A stretch of 64,000 nucleotides of DNA, taken from Betaproteobacteria bacterium (GTDB lineage: Bacteria; Pseudomonadota; Gammaproteobacteria; Burkholderiales; SG8-39). Shown here one piece after another: positions 20,734 to 30,366 of the stretch (its first letter is position 1; each line of letters opens with the position of its first letter). Under the pieces are notes generated by a model. It was not told where the DNA came from and searched no databases. It saw nothing but the letters and a program-made list of their open reading frames with translations. The DNA is taken from the NCBI GenBank assembly GCA_016713125.1, contig JADJPT010000010.1, positions 1 to 64,000 of the forward strand, in the 5' to 3' direction. Both the position numbers and the translations under genes were made by a program.

Positions 20734-21246
20734 CTACTGGATGATGAAGTTCGAGAAGTGCACGTTCTCGATGCCCTTGGTGGGCGATTCGCCCTGCGGC
20801 AGCGGCGCGCGCGTCTCGGCCAGCAGCTCGCCCATCAGCTTCTGCTTGCCGGCGGTGTTCGAGAGCTCTTCGGCGGTCTTGGAGGCGAGCAGCATCAGTA
20901 CGCGGCTGCGGATCACCGGCATGTTCGACTTGACCTGCTCCTGGACTTCCGCGCTGCTGACTTCCAGCGTCACGGCGACCTGCAGGAAGTGGTCGATGGC
21001 CGCGCTCGACAGGTTGACCGTGAAGGTGTCCAGCGGCACGAACACCGGCGGCTTCTTCTTCTCCGGCTTGGGCTGCGCGGTCTTGGCCTCGGCATTCTGC
21101 TGTTTCATGTAGTACCAGCCGCCGGCGCCGCCGCCGCTCAGCAGCAGTACGGCAGCCAGGATGGGGATCAGCTTGCCCTTCTTCTTGCCGGCGGCGGGTT
21201 CTGCGGCGGCTGGCGCGGCGGGTGCGGCTTTCTTGGGCGTGGCCAT
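20734..21246 (-). CDS. fliL: Flagellar basal body-associated protein FliL
   Basis: A 170-residue single-pass protein that surrounds the stator and helps its function. A lysine/alanine-rich cytosolic start (KKAAPAAPAAAEPAAGKKKG) precedes the membrane segment LIPILAAVLLLSGGGAGGWY. A periplasmic stomatin-like domain follows, with FVPLDTFTVNL and the ending NVHFSNFIIQ. It is first gene after a putative FlhDC box and -10 element at 21273-21336, so it probably heads a fliLMNOPQR transcript. Confidence 0.95.
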   Translation of the reverse strand: MATPKKAAPAAPAAAEPAAGKKKGKLIPILAAVLLLSGGGAGGWYYMKQQNAEAKTAQPKPEKKKPPVFVPLDTFTVNLSSAAIDHFLQVAVTLEVSSAEVQEQVKSNMPVIRSRVLMLLASKTAEELSNTAGKQKLMGELLAETRAPLPQGESPTKGIENVHFSNFIIQ

Positions 21247-21272
21247 GTGGATTTCCTCGATTGATGCGTGGA

Positions 21273-21336
21273 ATTATTGCCGGGACGGCCAGCGCGCCAT
21301 GCGCGGATAAGCCGGGTAAATCGGCCGCATTCCCGG
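21273..21336 (-). promoter_or_regulatory. Putative FlhDC box and -10 element for fliL
   Basis: On the plus strand GCGGATAAGCC (21303-21313), 11 bases, then CCGCATTCCCGG (21325-21336). This fits the pattern shared with the fliE/fliF, flhB and flgA/flgB regions. On the minus strand an AATAAT hexamer (21273-21278) stands 24 bases downstream, before the fliL start at 21246. Confidence 0.55.
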
Positions 21337-21372
21337 TTCCGTGTCCTGGCGATCCGGAGAATGCGGCGCGGA

Positions 21373-22509
21373 TCAGGCGAATACGTCGAGCAGCTGGTCG
21401 CTGCGCATGACCACGCGCGGGGTCGCCACGGCAGGCGCTTCCTCGCCGGGGTAGCCGGCACGACCCGCGACCTGCGCGCGGGCCTGCGCCTCGCCGCGCA
21501 TCTCGCGGCCGAAGCTCTCGGCGCCCACGCTGGTGCCGGTGAGCGACAGGCCGCCGGCTTCGAGCATTTCACGCAGCCTGGGCAGGGCCGATTCCAGCGC
21601 CTGGCGGGTCTCGGCGTGCGCCGAGGAGAAGGCGATGCTGGCCTCGTTGGCTTCGATGCGGATCTGCACCTGCACCGGACCGAGTTCCGCAGGCTGCATG
21701 CGCAGCTCGGCCGATTGCACGCGTTGCGTGGCCAGCAGGCTGACGCTGGCGGAGAACTCGTCGCGCCACTGCGTGCTGCCCACCGGGGCCTGTACGCTGG
21801 CGCTGACCGCGGGCAGCGGGGTGGGCGTCGGCGCGGCGGCCCAGGCCTGTTGCGCGGCCTGGCTGTTCACGGCGGTGCTGGCGGCGGCCGGCGGCGGCGC
21901 GGGCGCGACCTCGCCGCGTGCCGCGGCGGCGGCTTCGGCCGCGGCCTGCAGTCCGGCGCGCGCCGCGGCTTCCGCGCGCGCGGCACCTGCATCGGCACCG
22001 GCCAGGCTTTGCTCGAAGGCGCCGGCGCGCGCACGGGTATCGGTATCGGCTTCGGCGGCGACGTTCTCGTCGGTGAGGGCTTCGGCGCGCTCGCCGCGCG
22101 CCATTGGGTCGGTGCCGGCCTCCGCCGTGCCGCGTCTGGCGCGACCGTCGGCGGCGGCGCCCAGCGCCGCCAGCGCGGCGTCCGAGGCGCCGGCGCCTTC
22201 CGCGGCCGGCTCTGCCGCCTGCGTGCTCGCGGGCATCAGGCCCAGGGCCATCAGCAGCTGCGCGGCGGCGTCGGCGCCAGGGGCCGCTTCCTGCGCGGTT
22301 TCTTCGGCAGGCGCCTCGTCGGCCGCGTCGCGTGCGCTGCGCGCGCCGTTCCGGTCCGCGGGCTGTGCCATCCGGCTGGCGAGCAGTCCGGAGAAGCCGG
22401 ACTCGCCTGCCGGGCCCACGTCGGCGTCCGCCGTGTCTGGGGCGGGGGACGCCGCGCCCTGGGCGGGCGGGGCGGAAACGAGCTTGGTGCTGATATGCAG
22501 ATCGGGCAT
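21373..22509 (-). CDS. fliK: Flagellar hook-length control protein FliK
   Basis: A 378-residue protein, alanine-rich and probably disordered for the first 250 residues, as is usual for the ruler part. The folded C-terminal domain starts near ELRMQPAELGPVQVQIRIEA and includes ESALPRLREMLEAGGLSL, the pattern that contacts FlhB to switch export from hook to filament. A second FliK-like protein without this exact form is encoded at 29216. It follows fliJ by 20 bases. Confidence 0.93.
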   Translation of the reverse strand: MPDLHISTKLVSAPPAQGAASPAPDTADADVGPAGESGFSGLLASRMAQPADRNGARSARDAADEAPAEETAQEAAPGADAAAQLLMALGLMPASTQAAEPAAEGAGASDAALAALGAAADGRARRGTAEAGTDPMARGERAEALTDENVAAEADTDTRARAGAFEQSLAGADAGAARAEAAARAGLQAAAEAAAAARGEVAPAPPPAAASTAVNSQAAQQAWAAAPTPTPLPAVSASVQAPVGSTQWRDEFSASVSLLATQRVQSAELRMQPAELGPVQVQIRIEANEASIAFSSAHAETRQALESALPRLREMLEAGGLSLTGTSVGAESFGREMRGEAQARAQVAGRAGYPGEEAPAVATPRVVMRSDQLLDVFA

Positions 22510-22529
22510 GGTGTCTCCGGTAGTCCTGT

Positions 22530-22979
22530 TCAGCCGACGCTGGCGCGCAACATGGCGAGCCGGCCGGCGAATTCGTCCATCAGTTTCTGTACGCGTCGAT
22601 CGTCGCGCTGGCGCGTGGCGAGGTCGGCGCGGTCGACCAGCACATCGAAGGAGCGTTCGCGGCGGCGCTCCGACATCCAGCGCGTGCGGCAGTCGTTCAT
22701 GCCGCGCAGCAGGGCCTCGGCTTCGGCACGCTGCTGCTCGATGGCCTGATCCAGGCGCGTGAGAAACATGCGGAAATTGCGCAGCTCGTCGCCGGCCAGG
22801 CCCTGCGCGGCCGCGTCGGCCAGGCGCTGGCGGTAGTCCTCGCGATAGCGCTCGAGCAGGTCGAGCTTGGACTGGCTCTCCTTGTGCGCGGCGGCGGCGC
22901 GCGCCAGGCGTTTGGCGGCGGCGTCGCGGCGCTCGTGGGCGAGCTCGGCGAGCATGGACAGCTGGCGGGGATCGGACAT
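22530..22979 (-). CDS. fliJ: Flagellar export chaperone FliJ
   Basis: A 149-residue all-helical protein with heptad-like charge pattern (LAELAHERRDAAAKRLARAA, LEQQRAEAEALLRGMNDCRT-like region). FliJ is the coiled-coil stalk that fits into the FliI hexamer and engages FlhA. It lies between fliI and fliK, the standard order. Confidence 0.93.
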   Translation of the reverse strand: MSDPRQLSMLAELAHERRDAAAKRLARAAAAHKESQSKLDLLERYREDYRQRLADAAAQGLAGDELRNFRMFLTRLDQAIEQQRAEAEALLRGMNDCRTRWMSERRRERSFDVLVDRADLATRQRDDRRVQKLMDEFAGRLAMLRASVG

Positions 22980-23011
22980 GGCGGGTGTTCCTCCGTGCGG
23001 TGGTGCGCGCT

Positions 23012-24430
23012 TCAGTGGACGGTATCGGCTGCGATGGCGGTCAGCGAGGCCAGGCTCTCGCCCAGTCCCACCTTGACCTGCATGTCCTGCTGCAGGTAGG
23101 CCTCGATGCGCGGCGCCAGCGCGATGGCGCGGTCGAGCAGCGGGTCACTGCCCGGCACGTAGGCGCCGACGCTGATCAGGTCGCGGTTGCGCTGGTAGCG
23201 CGACACCAGCTGCTTGAAGCGGCGCGCGGCGTCGAAGTGTTCGGGGGCGGCCAGCGTGTGCATCACGCGGCTCACCGACTGCTCGATGTCGATCGCCGGG
23301 AAGTGGCCCTGGTCGGCCAGCGTGCGCGACAGGACTATGTGGCCGTCGAGGATGGCGCGCGCCGCGTCGGCGATCGGGTCCTGCTGGTCGTCGCCTTCGG
23401 TCAGCACCGTGTAGAAGGCGGTGATCGAGCCGGCGCCCTGGCCGTTGCCGGCGCGCTCCACCAGTTGCGGCAGGCGCGCGAACACGGAAGGCGGGTAGCC
23501 CTTGGTGGCCGGCGGCTCGCCCACCGCCAGCGCGATCTCGCGCTGTGCCATGGCGTAGCGCGTGAGCGAATCCATGATCAGCAGCACGTTGCGACCCTGG
23601 TCGCGGAAATTCTCGGCGATGGCCGTGGCGTAGGCCGCGCCCTGCATGCGCAGCAGCGGCGACACGTCGGCCGGTGCGGCCACCACCACGGCGCGCGCGA
23701 TACCCGCCGCGCCGAGAATCTCCTCGATGAACTCCTTGACCTCGCGGCCGCGTTCGCCGATCAGGCCGACCACGATCACATCGGCGGCGGTGTAGCGCGC
23801 CATCATGCCGAGCAGCACGCTCTTGCCCACGCCGGAGCCGGCGAACAGGCCCATGCGCTGGCCGCGACCCACGGTGAGCAGGCCATTGATCGCGCGCACG
23901 CCCACGTCCAGGGTATGGCGGATGGGTTCACGTTCTATGGGGTTGACCGGGCGGCTGTTCAGGCCGGTGAGCCCGGTGGCGAGGATCGGGCCGCGGCCGT
24001 CCAGCGGCCTGCCGCCCGCGTCGATCACGCGTCCGAGCAGGCCGACGCCCACCGGCAGCAGCTTGCCACCCTCGCCGGTGATGCGCGTCGCCCGGTTGGG
24101 ACGCCCCAGGCGCGGTGCCGGCGGCACGGCCTCCAGCGGTGTGACCACGGCCCCGGGTGTGAGCCCGTAAGTGTCGGTGACCGGCATCAGGAAGATGCGG
24201 TCCGCGGAAAATCCCACCACTTCGGCCTCGACGCCCACCTGGCTGCTCTGCGAAACCATGCAGGTGGCGCCCACCGGCAGGCGCAGGCCGACCGCCTCCA
24301 TGACCAGGCCGGTGACGCGCGTGAGGCGGCCGAACACGGCCAGCGGGCGCGCCGCGCGCACCTGGGCGCCGCATTCGCCCAGATAGTCGCTCCACTGCAG
24401 GGCGAGGGCTTCAGACATCGAGCCAGGCAT
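23012..24430 (-). CDS. fliI: Flagellum-specific ATPase FliI
   Basis: A 472-residue F1-beta-like ATPase that powers substrate unloading at the export gate. Walker A is [18 protein letters not shown]; Walker B is in [40 protein letters not shown] is a T3SS ATPase signature. The ATG at 24430 overlaps fliH by 20 bases. A second in-frame ATG at 24418 (MSEALALQW) is an alternative start. Confidence 0.97.
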   Translation of the reverse strand: MPGSMSEALALQWSDYLGECGAQVRAARPLAVFGRLTRVTGLVMEAVGLRLPVGATCMVSQSSQVGVEAEVVGFSADRIFLMPVTDTYGLTPGAVVTPLEAVPPAPRLGRPNRATRITGEGGKLLPVGVGLLGRVIDAGGRPLDGRGPILATGLTGLNSRPVNPIEREPIRHTLDVGVRAINGLLTVGRGQRMGLFAGSGVGKSVLLGMMARYTAADVIVVGLIGERGREVKEFIEEILGAAGIARAVVVAAPADVSPLLRMQGAAYATAIAENFRDQGRNVLLIMDSLTRYAMAQREIALAVGEPPATKGYPPSVFARLPQLVERAGNGQGAGSITAFYTVLTEGDDQQDPIADAARAILDGHIVLSRTLADQGHFPAIDIEQSVSRVMHTLAAPEHFDAARRFKQLVSRYQRNRDLISVGAYVPGSDPLLDRAIALAPRIEAYLQQDMQVKVGLGESLASLTAIAADTVH

Positions 24431-25028
24431 GGTCGCGCCCCAGGCTGGCGATCACGCGCTTCCAGCGCGTGGCGAGCGTGGCGTCGATGTCGCAGTCCAG
24501 CGAGGTGATGCGGCAGCCGCCGGGCTGGATGCGGTGGTCCTCGATCAGCTGCCATTTCGACAGGCGCAGCTCCTCGCCGAAATGCGCGCGCACCACTTCG
24601 ATGTCGGCCGGGTTCATCAGGATCTGCGCGCCTTCGGCGTCGGCCGGCAGGCTGCGCATGGCCTCGCGCACCACCGGCAGCAGCAGTTCGCGCCTGACCG
24701 GCAGCGCCTCCTGCAGCACCTGGCGCGCGATGTCCAGCGCCAGCGTCAGCACATCCTCGGCGAGCTGCTGCTGCAGCTCGGCCAGCGAATTCTCCATGGC
24801 CTGCGCCACGGCGCGCAGGCGCTCGACCTCGGCGGCCACTTTCGCGGCGCCCTCGGCGCGGCCCTCGGCGTAACCCTCGCTCTGCGCGCGATCCTGCAGG
24901 CTTTCGATCTCGCCTACCGTGGGCAGGCCGTGCGCGGCCAGGCCCGCGGCGCACGGCGGCTGGTCGAGAGAATCCATGCGCCAGGGCTGCCAGGCGCCGG
25001 CGGTGCCGGCGGCGATGCGGCTAGACAT
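24411..25028 (-). CDS. fliH: Flagellar assembly protein FliH
   Basis: A 205-residue regulator that holds FliI inactive and ties it to FliN and FlhA. The N-terminal stretch has [20 protein letters not shown], the glycine-containing heptads typical of FliH. The C-terminal domain has [20 protein letters not shown], which resembles the V-ATPase E-subunit-like fold. It overlaps fliG by eight bases and fliI by twenty. Confidence 0.94.
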   Translation of the reverse strand: MSSRIAAGTAGAWQPWRMDSLDQPPCAAGLAAHGLPTVGEIESLQDRAQSEGYAEGRAEGAAKVAAEVERLRAVAQAMENSLAELQQQLAEDVLTLALDIARQVLQEALPVRRELLLPVVREAMRSLPADAEGAQILMNPADIEVVRAHFGEELRLSKWQLIEDHRIQPGGCRITSLDCDIDATLATRWKRVIASLGRDHAWLDV

Positions 25029-26016
25029 AGGCTTCCTCGCCCTTGCCGCCCATGGCGATCTGGCCTTCGTCGGACAGGCGGCGAACCACTTTCAGGATCT
25101 CCTTCTGCTCGGTCTCGACCTCGGAGATGCGCACCGGACCCTTGGACTCGAGGTCGTCCTTGAGCATCTCGGCCGCGCGCTGCGACATGTTCTTGAAGAT
25201 CTTCTCGCGCAGCGGTTCGCTGGCGCCCTTGAGCGCGACGATCAGCGATTCGGACTGCACCTCGCGCAGCACCAGCTGGATGCCGCGGTCGTCGATCTCC
25301 AGGATGTTCTCGAAGACGAACATCTCGTCGAGGATCTTCTGCGCCAGCTCCGGGTCGTATTCGCGCACGCTGTCGATCACGCCGGTCTCCAGCGCCGAGT
25401 TCATGAAGTTCATGATCTCGGCGGCGGTGCGCGCGCCGCCCAGCGCGGCCTTCTTGAGGTTCTCGCTGCCGGCGAGCACCTTGGCCAGCACGTCGTTCAG
25501 TTCGCGCAGCGCGGTAGGCTGTATGCCGTCCAGCGTGGCGATGCGCAGCACCACGTCGCTGCGCAGGCGATCGGTGAAGGCGGCGAGGATCTCGCAGGCA
25601 TGGTCGCGCTCGAGGTGCACCAGCACCGAAGCGATGATCTGCGGGTGTTCGTTCTTGATCAGTTCGGCCACCGAGGCCGCGTCCATCCACTTCAGGCTCT
25701 CGATCCCGCTGGTGTCGCCGCCCTGCAGGATGCGGTCGAGGATGAAGCTTGCCTTCTCGGGACCCAGCGCCTTGTTCAGCACGCTGCGCAGGTACACGTC
25801 GGAATCCATGCCCAGCGCGGTCTGGCCCTGCGATTCGGCCTCGAAGACCGACAGCACGCTGTCGATCTTCTCGCGCGTCACGCCCTTGACCTTGGACATG
25901 GTCTGGCCGAGCTTCTGCACCTCCTTGGGGGTGAGGAACTTCATGACCTCGGCGGCTTCCTCCTCGCCGAGCGACATCAGCAGGATCGCGCTGTTGGTGA
26001 GACCGTCCTCACTCAT
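25021..26016 (-). CDS. fliG: Flagellar motor switch protein FliG
   Basis: A 331-residue C-ring protein that binds FliF through its N-terminus and MotA through its C-terminal charged helix. ILLMSLGEEEAAEVMKFLTP starts the N-domain. The middle EHPQIIASVLVHLERDHACE and C-domain VFENILEIDDRGIQLVLREV are standard. It overlaps fliF and fliH by eight bases each. Confidence 0.97.
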   Translation of the reverse strand: MSEDGLTNSAILLMSLGEEEAAEVMKFLTPKEVQKLGQTMSKVKGVTREKIDSVLSVFEAESQGQTALGMDSDVYLRSVLNKALGPEKASFILDRILQGGDTSGIESLKWMDAASVAELIKNEHPQIIASVLVHLERDHACEILAAFTDRLRSDVVLRIATLDGIQPTALRELNDVLAKVLAGSENLKKAALGGARTAAEIMNFMNSALETGVIDSVREYDPELAQKILDEMFVFENILEIDDRGIQLVLREVQSESLIVALKGASEPLREKIFKNMSQRAAEMLKDDLESKGPVRISEVETEQKEILKVVRRLSDEGQIAMGGKGEEAYV

Positions 26017-27614
26017 CGGCCGACACCCAGCTCTTCACCACGTTGGCCACCACCTTGGGGTCGCTCTTGGCCAGCTGCTTGGCCGCCAGCAGGCGATTGG
26101 CGGAGTCGGCGGCGGACATCGGCGCCGATTCCGGCTGCGGCTCACCCTCGGCCAGCGCCAGCGGGGCATCGACGGTCTCCAGCTGCGGCGGCGTGGACAG
26201 GTTGCGCACCAGCGGGCGGATCACGCCGAACAGCAGGTACAGGATCAGCGCGCCGGCCAGCAGGCCCTTGCCCAGGTCCTTGGCCATGGCGATGTTCTCC
26301 GGCTGCTGCCACAACGGCACCTCGGGCAGCACTTCGCGCTCCTCGGCGCTGAACGGCGCGTTGGCCACGTTCAGGGTGTCGCCGCGCGTCTGCGAGTAGC
26401 CCATCGCTTCCTTGACCAGCGCGTTGATCTGCGTCATCTCTTCCGGCGCGAGCGCCTTGGCGGCGGCCTTGGCGTCGCCGCCGGCGGCCTTGCGATGGTT
26501 GACGACCACCGCCGCCGACAGGCGCTTGATCGCGCCCACCGGCGCCTTGACGTGCCGCACGGTCTTGTCGATCTCGTAGTTCACGGTCGATTCGCGGCGC
26601 GAGCTGCCCTGCGCCTGGCCCTGGGCGGCGGCGGCGCCGGCCGGCGCGGCGTTGCCGGCCGGCGGCTGGTTGCACAGCGCACCGGGCACGCCCTGTGGGC
26701 CGCTGCCGCCGTTCTCGCTCGATTCGGTCTTCTGCTCGCTGCGGATCACCGCGTTGTCGGGCGTGGCGTTGGGCTTGAAGCTCTCCGAGCTCGACTCGGT
26801 CTGGCTGAAGTCCAGTTCCGCGGTGACCTGGGCGCGCACGTTGTTGCGGCCGACGATGGGCTCGAGGATGTCGATGATGCGCTTGATGGTCTGCGCCTCG
26901 ATCTGCTGCACGTAAGTGAGCTGGGTCGGGTCCAGGCCGCCGGCGGCGTTCTGCTGGCTGGAGAGCAGGTTGCCGTTCTGGTCGATCACGCTGACCGACT
27001 TGAGCGGCAGTTCGGGCACGCTGGAGGACACCAGGTGCGTGATGCCGGCCACCTGCGCGCGGTCCAGGGTCTTGCCGGGATGCAGGTTGACGATCACCGA
27101 GGCGCTGGGTTTGTGCTGGTCGCGCAGAAACACCGAGGGCTTGGGGATGGCCAGGTGCACGCGCGCGGCGGACACCGCCGAGAGCGCCTGGATGGAGCGC
27201 GCCAGTTCGCCTTCCAGCGCGCGCTGGTAGTTGACCTGTTCCTGGAACTGGGTGGCGCCCAGCTTCTGGTTCTCCATCAGCTCGAAGCCGACGATGCTGC
27301 CCTTGGGCAGCCCCTGCGAGGCCAGCTTGAGGCGCGTGTCGTGCACCTGCTTCTCGGGCACCAGGATGGCGGTGCCGCCGTCGGACATGCGGTAGGGGAC
27401 GTTCATCTGGTTGAGCGCGGCGATCACCGCGCCGCCGTCCCGGTCCGAGACGTTGGAGAACAGCACGCGGTACTCGGGCGTGGTGCCCCACAGCCAGGAA
27501 CCGGCGCAGCAGCGTGATCAGCAGCGCGGTGGCGATCATCACCCCGAACTTGTTGCGACCGGGCAGCCGGTTGAAGCCGTTTGCGAGATCCGCGATGGCG
27601 GCGGCGGAAGCCAT
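26009..27614 (-). CDS. fliF: Flagellar MS-ring protein FliF, with one apparent frameshift
   Basis: The basal-body M-ring protein. The first 36 codons from ATG 27614 give the N-terminal helix and membrane segment (NKFGVMIATALLITLL). Then near 27505 the frame carries one extra base. In the next frame the protein continues AGSWLWGTTPEYRVLFSNVS and stays open to 26009, with the RBM domains, DFSQTESSSESFKP, and the second membrane segment LGKGLLAGALILYLLFGVI. Total size about 535 residues, normal for FliF. Removing one base restores the family sequence exactly at the join, so a sequence error is likelier than a dead gene in an otherwise full operon. Translation from an internal start at 27466 would lack the first membrane helix. 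Confidence 0.9.
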
Positions 27615-27683
27615 GAGACGTTTACTCCTGCGCTGTATCGATGGTGGCCGCGCTGCGAGGCGATTGGCGGCCTGACGAGCAGG

Positions 27684-27774
27684 ATTATGGGCAGGGGGGG
27701 CGGGAGGCGATGCGCGAATAAGCCGGTATTTACCCGCCTATTTCCGGGGCGCGTGCGGCGGCGCGGCTGATACT
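27684..27774. promoter_or_regulatory. Putative divergent FlhDC box between fliF and fliE
   Basis: GCGAATAAGCC (27714-27724), 11 bases, GCCTATTTCCGG (27736-27747): two inverted half-sites in the 191-base gap between divergent fliF and fliE. A -10-like GATACT stands 21 bases to the right for fliE (27769-27774). On the minus strand CATAAT stands 24 bases to the left for fliF (27684-27689). One site could thus serve both genes. Confidence 0.6.
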
Positions 27775-27804
27775 GTGTGCGGCGTGCCTTCCAGGAATCC
27801 GAGC

Positions 27805-28119
27805 ATGGATCCCGTTTCGATTCGACCGTTGTCCACCGTGGGTGCCGTCTCCTCCGTCTCCGCCGGTGCCGGCGCCGCGCGCGTTGCCCCCGCGGCACAG
27901 GGCTTTTCCGGCGCGCTGGCGAAGGCCCTGGACGGCGTCAACGCCTACCAGAAGCAGTCCGAGGCGCTGGCGCGCGAGTTCCAGATGGAGAATCCGAACG
28001 TCAGCCTGGAAGAGACCATGATCGCCATGCAGAAGTCCAGCATCTCCTTCCAGGCCGTGGTGCAGGTCAGGAACAAGGTGGTGCAGGCCTATCAGGACAT
28101 CATGAACATGCCCGTGTAG
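27805..28119 (+). CDS. fliE: Flagellar hook-basal body protein FliE
   Basis: A 104-residue protein linking the MS ring to the rod. The second half is the conserved part: FSGALAKALDGVNAYQKQSE, then MENPNVSLEETMIAMQKSSI and the end VVQVRNKVVQAYQDIMNMPV. The ATG at 27805 is chosen because AGGA lies upstream; an open frame from 27775 would add ten unlikely residues. It is a single-gene unit divergent from fliF and convergent with ycgR. Confidence 0.95.
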   Translation: MDPVSIRPLSTVGAVSSVSAGAGAARVAPAAQGFSGALAKALDGVNAYQKQSEALAREFQMENPNVSLEETMIAMQKSSISFQAVVQVRNKVVQAYQDIMNMPV

Positions 28120-28141
28120 CGGGGCGCGGCCCGGGTCGGCC

Positions 28142-28882
28142 TCAGCTGCGCCGCTCGCGCTCGATCTGCGCGATATAGCGTGCCACCAGGGTCTCGGAGG
28201 CGCGCGACAGGTTGGTGAAGGAGCAGCCGAGGCGCACGTGCTTCTGCCCGGAACGCGTTTCCGATTCGATCACGTTGCGCACCAGCAGGTTGACGTGCAG
28301 CGTGCCCAGCCGGCCCATGCCGATGCGGCAGTTCTCCAGTTCGCTGCCGACTTCGAGGTTCAGTGTGTTGCGCTCGCTGGCCAGCGCCACCCCGCCGAGC
28401 GACAGGTCGGCCACGCGCAGTTCGAGGACGCGCACCTTGCCCTCGTCTTCGATCGCGCACTGGCAGAGCAGGGGCACCGGCACGCGAAAGTACTCGCGCC
28501 GCTGCAGCCTGAGCAGCAGATCCGGCAGGCGCATGCGCAATGCCGGCCGCCCTTCCCAGCAGGTGGGCTCCACATGGCGCGCGGAGAACTGCACCTTGAC
28601 GCCGTCGACCATGGCGATCAGCGTCAGGCGATCGGCGCGCAGCAGCCGGCGGTTGGAGTCCGGGTCGTTGGCGCAATCGAACACCATTTCCTCGAAGTCG
28701 GGGTTGACCGCCAGCAGCATGGTCAGCGCCAGCCCGGCGCCTTCATCCCAGTGCACCGAGACCGAGACGTTCTCCGTGGCCATGCGCCGCAGGATGGAGA
28801 CCAGTTCGCGCTTGTCGTGGACCAGGAAGCGCTCGAGATCGTGCTCGATGGGCTCCGGCATGTGCAGGGCGGCTTTGCTCAT
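28142..28882 (-). CDS. ycgR: Flagellar brake protein YcgR (PilZ domain)
   Basis: A 246-residue protein with an N-terminal YcgR domain and a C-terminal PilZ domain. The c-di-GMP-binding motifs are visible as RREYFRVPV (RxxxR, about residue 129) and DLSLGG (D/NxSxxG). When bound to c-di-GMP it acts at the motor to slow or bias rotation. It is the last gene of the flaG-fliD-fliS-fliT run, one more sign that this run belongs to late motility control. Confidence 0.93.
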   Translation of the reverse strand: MSKAALHMPEPIEHDLERFLVHDKRELVSILRRMATENVSVSVHWDEGAGLALTMLLAVNPDFEEMVFDCANDPDSNRRLLRADRLTLIAMVDGVKVQFSARHVEPTCWEGRPALRMRLPDLLLRLQRREYFRVPVPLLCQCAIEDEGKVRVLELRVADLSLGGVALASERNTLNLEVGSELENCRIGMGRLGTLHVNLLVRNVIESETRSGQKHVRLGCSFTNLSRASETLVARYIAQIERERRS

Positions 28883-29223
28883 GGTGTTTGCGTTCCGCGT
28901 TCCAGTCGATGCAGCCAGGCGAGAAGCTCGGCCACCGCCACGTAGAGCTGCTGGGGGATGTGCTGGTCGAGGTCGACCTGCATCAGCAGGGAGACCAGTT
29001 CGCGCGACTCGTGCACGTAGACGCCGGCCTCGCGCGCGCGACGGATGATCTCTTCTGCGATCAGGCCGCGACCCTGCGCCGAGACACGCGGCGCGTCGCG
29101 ACCGCCCGGATAGGTCAGCGCGACCGCCGTGCGCAGTTCCACCGCCTGCGCCGAGGCAGGCACCAGGGTCAGCTCGGAGAGCGGCTCGGACAGCGGCGCG
29201 GGCAGGGCCGGCAGCTCAGCCAT
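28879..29223 (-). CDS. FlhB C-terminal-like export switch protein (YlqH/FhlB type)
   Basis: A 114-residue protein that matches only the cytosolic part of FlhB: VALTYPGGRDAPRVSAQGRG, IIRRAREAGVYVHESRELVS and HIPQQLYVAVAELLAWLHRL. The membrane domain and the self-cleaving NPTH loop are absent; the matching place reads VALTYPGG. Similar lone domains sit beside FliK-like genes in Bacillus (YlqG/YlqH). It may modulate the substrate switch. The ATG at 29223 overlaps the FliK-like gene by eight bases; its stop overlaps the ycgR start. Confidence 0.88.
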   Translation of the reverse strand: MAELPALPAPLSEPLSELTLVPASAQAVELRTAVALTYPGGRDAPRVSAQGRGLIAEEIIRRAREAGVYVHESRELVSLLMQVDLDQHIPQQLYVAVAELLAWLHRLERGTQTP

Positions 29224-30366
29224 GTGCGGCTCCCGCGGCCGCGGTTCGCACATGGCCCGGCCGGGCGTGCAGGCTGGCCAGTTGCAGCCCGTGCGCGGCG
29301 AGTGCCTCGGCCAGGTCGCGGCGCTCCTCGAGCAGGCGGCGGGCGACCGCGGCATCGGCGGTCAGCAGTTCCAGCCGTATGCGCCTGCCGGCCAGGCCGA
29401 GCTGCGCGCCGACCTCGCCCAGGCCCGGCAGGGCCAGCTTCACGCCGGCCTGCCAGCGCGCGTCGTCCCGATCGCGGCGGGTCCCGGGGTCGTCCTCGGA
29501 GATGCTGAGTTCGGCACCCTGGCCAGGCCACAGCTGACCCTGCCAGAGCGCTTCGTGGCGCTCCAGAGCATGCAACTGGCGCTGCACCAGGGATTCGGCC
29601 AGCGGTGTCAGGCGCAGTCCGGATTCGGCGCCGGCGTCGGCGGTTTCGCCGGTGGCTTGTGCCGCACCCTGTGCTTCGCGTGGCAGGCTCGCCTGGGGCT
29701 CGCGTGCCAGTTCCGCGGCACTGGCACGACCGGCGATCCAGTCGGCCAGGTGGGACTCGTAGAACAAGCCGCTGGCGCGCATGGCGCGATGCAGACCGAT
29801 GCTGAGCGCCGGCGCATCGCCGGCATGCATGGCCAGCGGTGCCGCGGTCCGGGCGGAGTGTGCAGAGTGTGCCGAGTGGGTGGACTCCGCAGAGTGTGCG
29901 GACTGCGCCGTCGGTGAGGCCAGCAGTCGCGTGATCAGGCGCGCGGCCGCGCCCAGCTCGGCCTGGTCGGCCTGCTCTGCGCCTGCTGCGCCGAGCAGGT
30001 GCGGCGAGGCCGCGGCGGCGTAGGCCGCGCTGGCGCCGGCCGCCGCGCGCCCGGAATGCAGGCGCAACTGCACGGTGTCACCGGCTTCCAGCGACTGGCC
30101 GGCAGCCAGCTGCACGCGTGCACCGGCGACCGCAAGCTCGTAGCGTCCGTCGGCCAGGCGCCCCACGACGGTGGCGGCCAGGCCCGTGCCGCGCTGCACG
30201 GCGTTCGCCGCAGCCTGCTCGAGGGAGTCGGCCTCGCCGGCCGGCAGGGCCGATGCGCCGCGTGCGGCAAGCAGGTCGCGCAGCGCGAGGTCCAGCGTGC
30301 GCTCGCGGCGCCACTCCCCAGGGCCCGCACGGGGCCCACGGGCGCGGCGGCGAGCGCCGGATTCAC
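29216..30366 (-). CDS. Second FliK-like protein (YlqG-like), with one apparent frameshift
   Basis: From GTG 30366 (overlapping the fliT stop as GTGA) the product starts NPALAAAPVGPVRALG. In a run of four C (30316-30319) one base seems missing; the next frame continues WRRERTLDLALRDLLAARGA and stays open to 29216, about 383 residues in all. It contains a small beta-like segment VVGRLADGRYELAVAGARVQ, a low-complexity tract of Ser-Ala-His triplets, and a C-terminal domain WQAGVKLALPGLGEVGAQLG with LEERRDLAEALAAHGLQLAS, like the FliK C-terminal fold. It is paired with the FlhB-like gene. It is distinct from fliK at 21373. Confidence 0.75.

Noticed and set aside
29165..29355. N-terminal extension of the FlhB-like protein to 29355
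   Set aside because: The extra residues are a shadow of the FliK-like gene; the ATG at 29223 gives the normal FlhB C-domain start.
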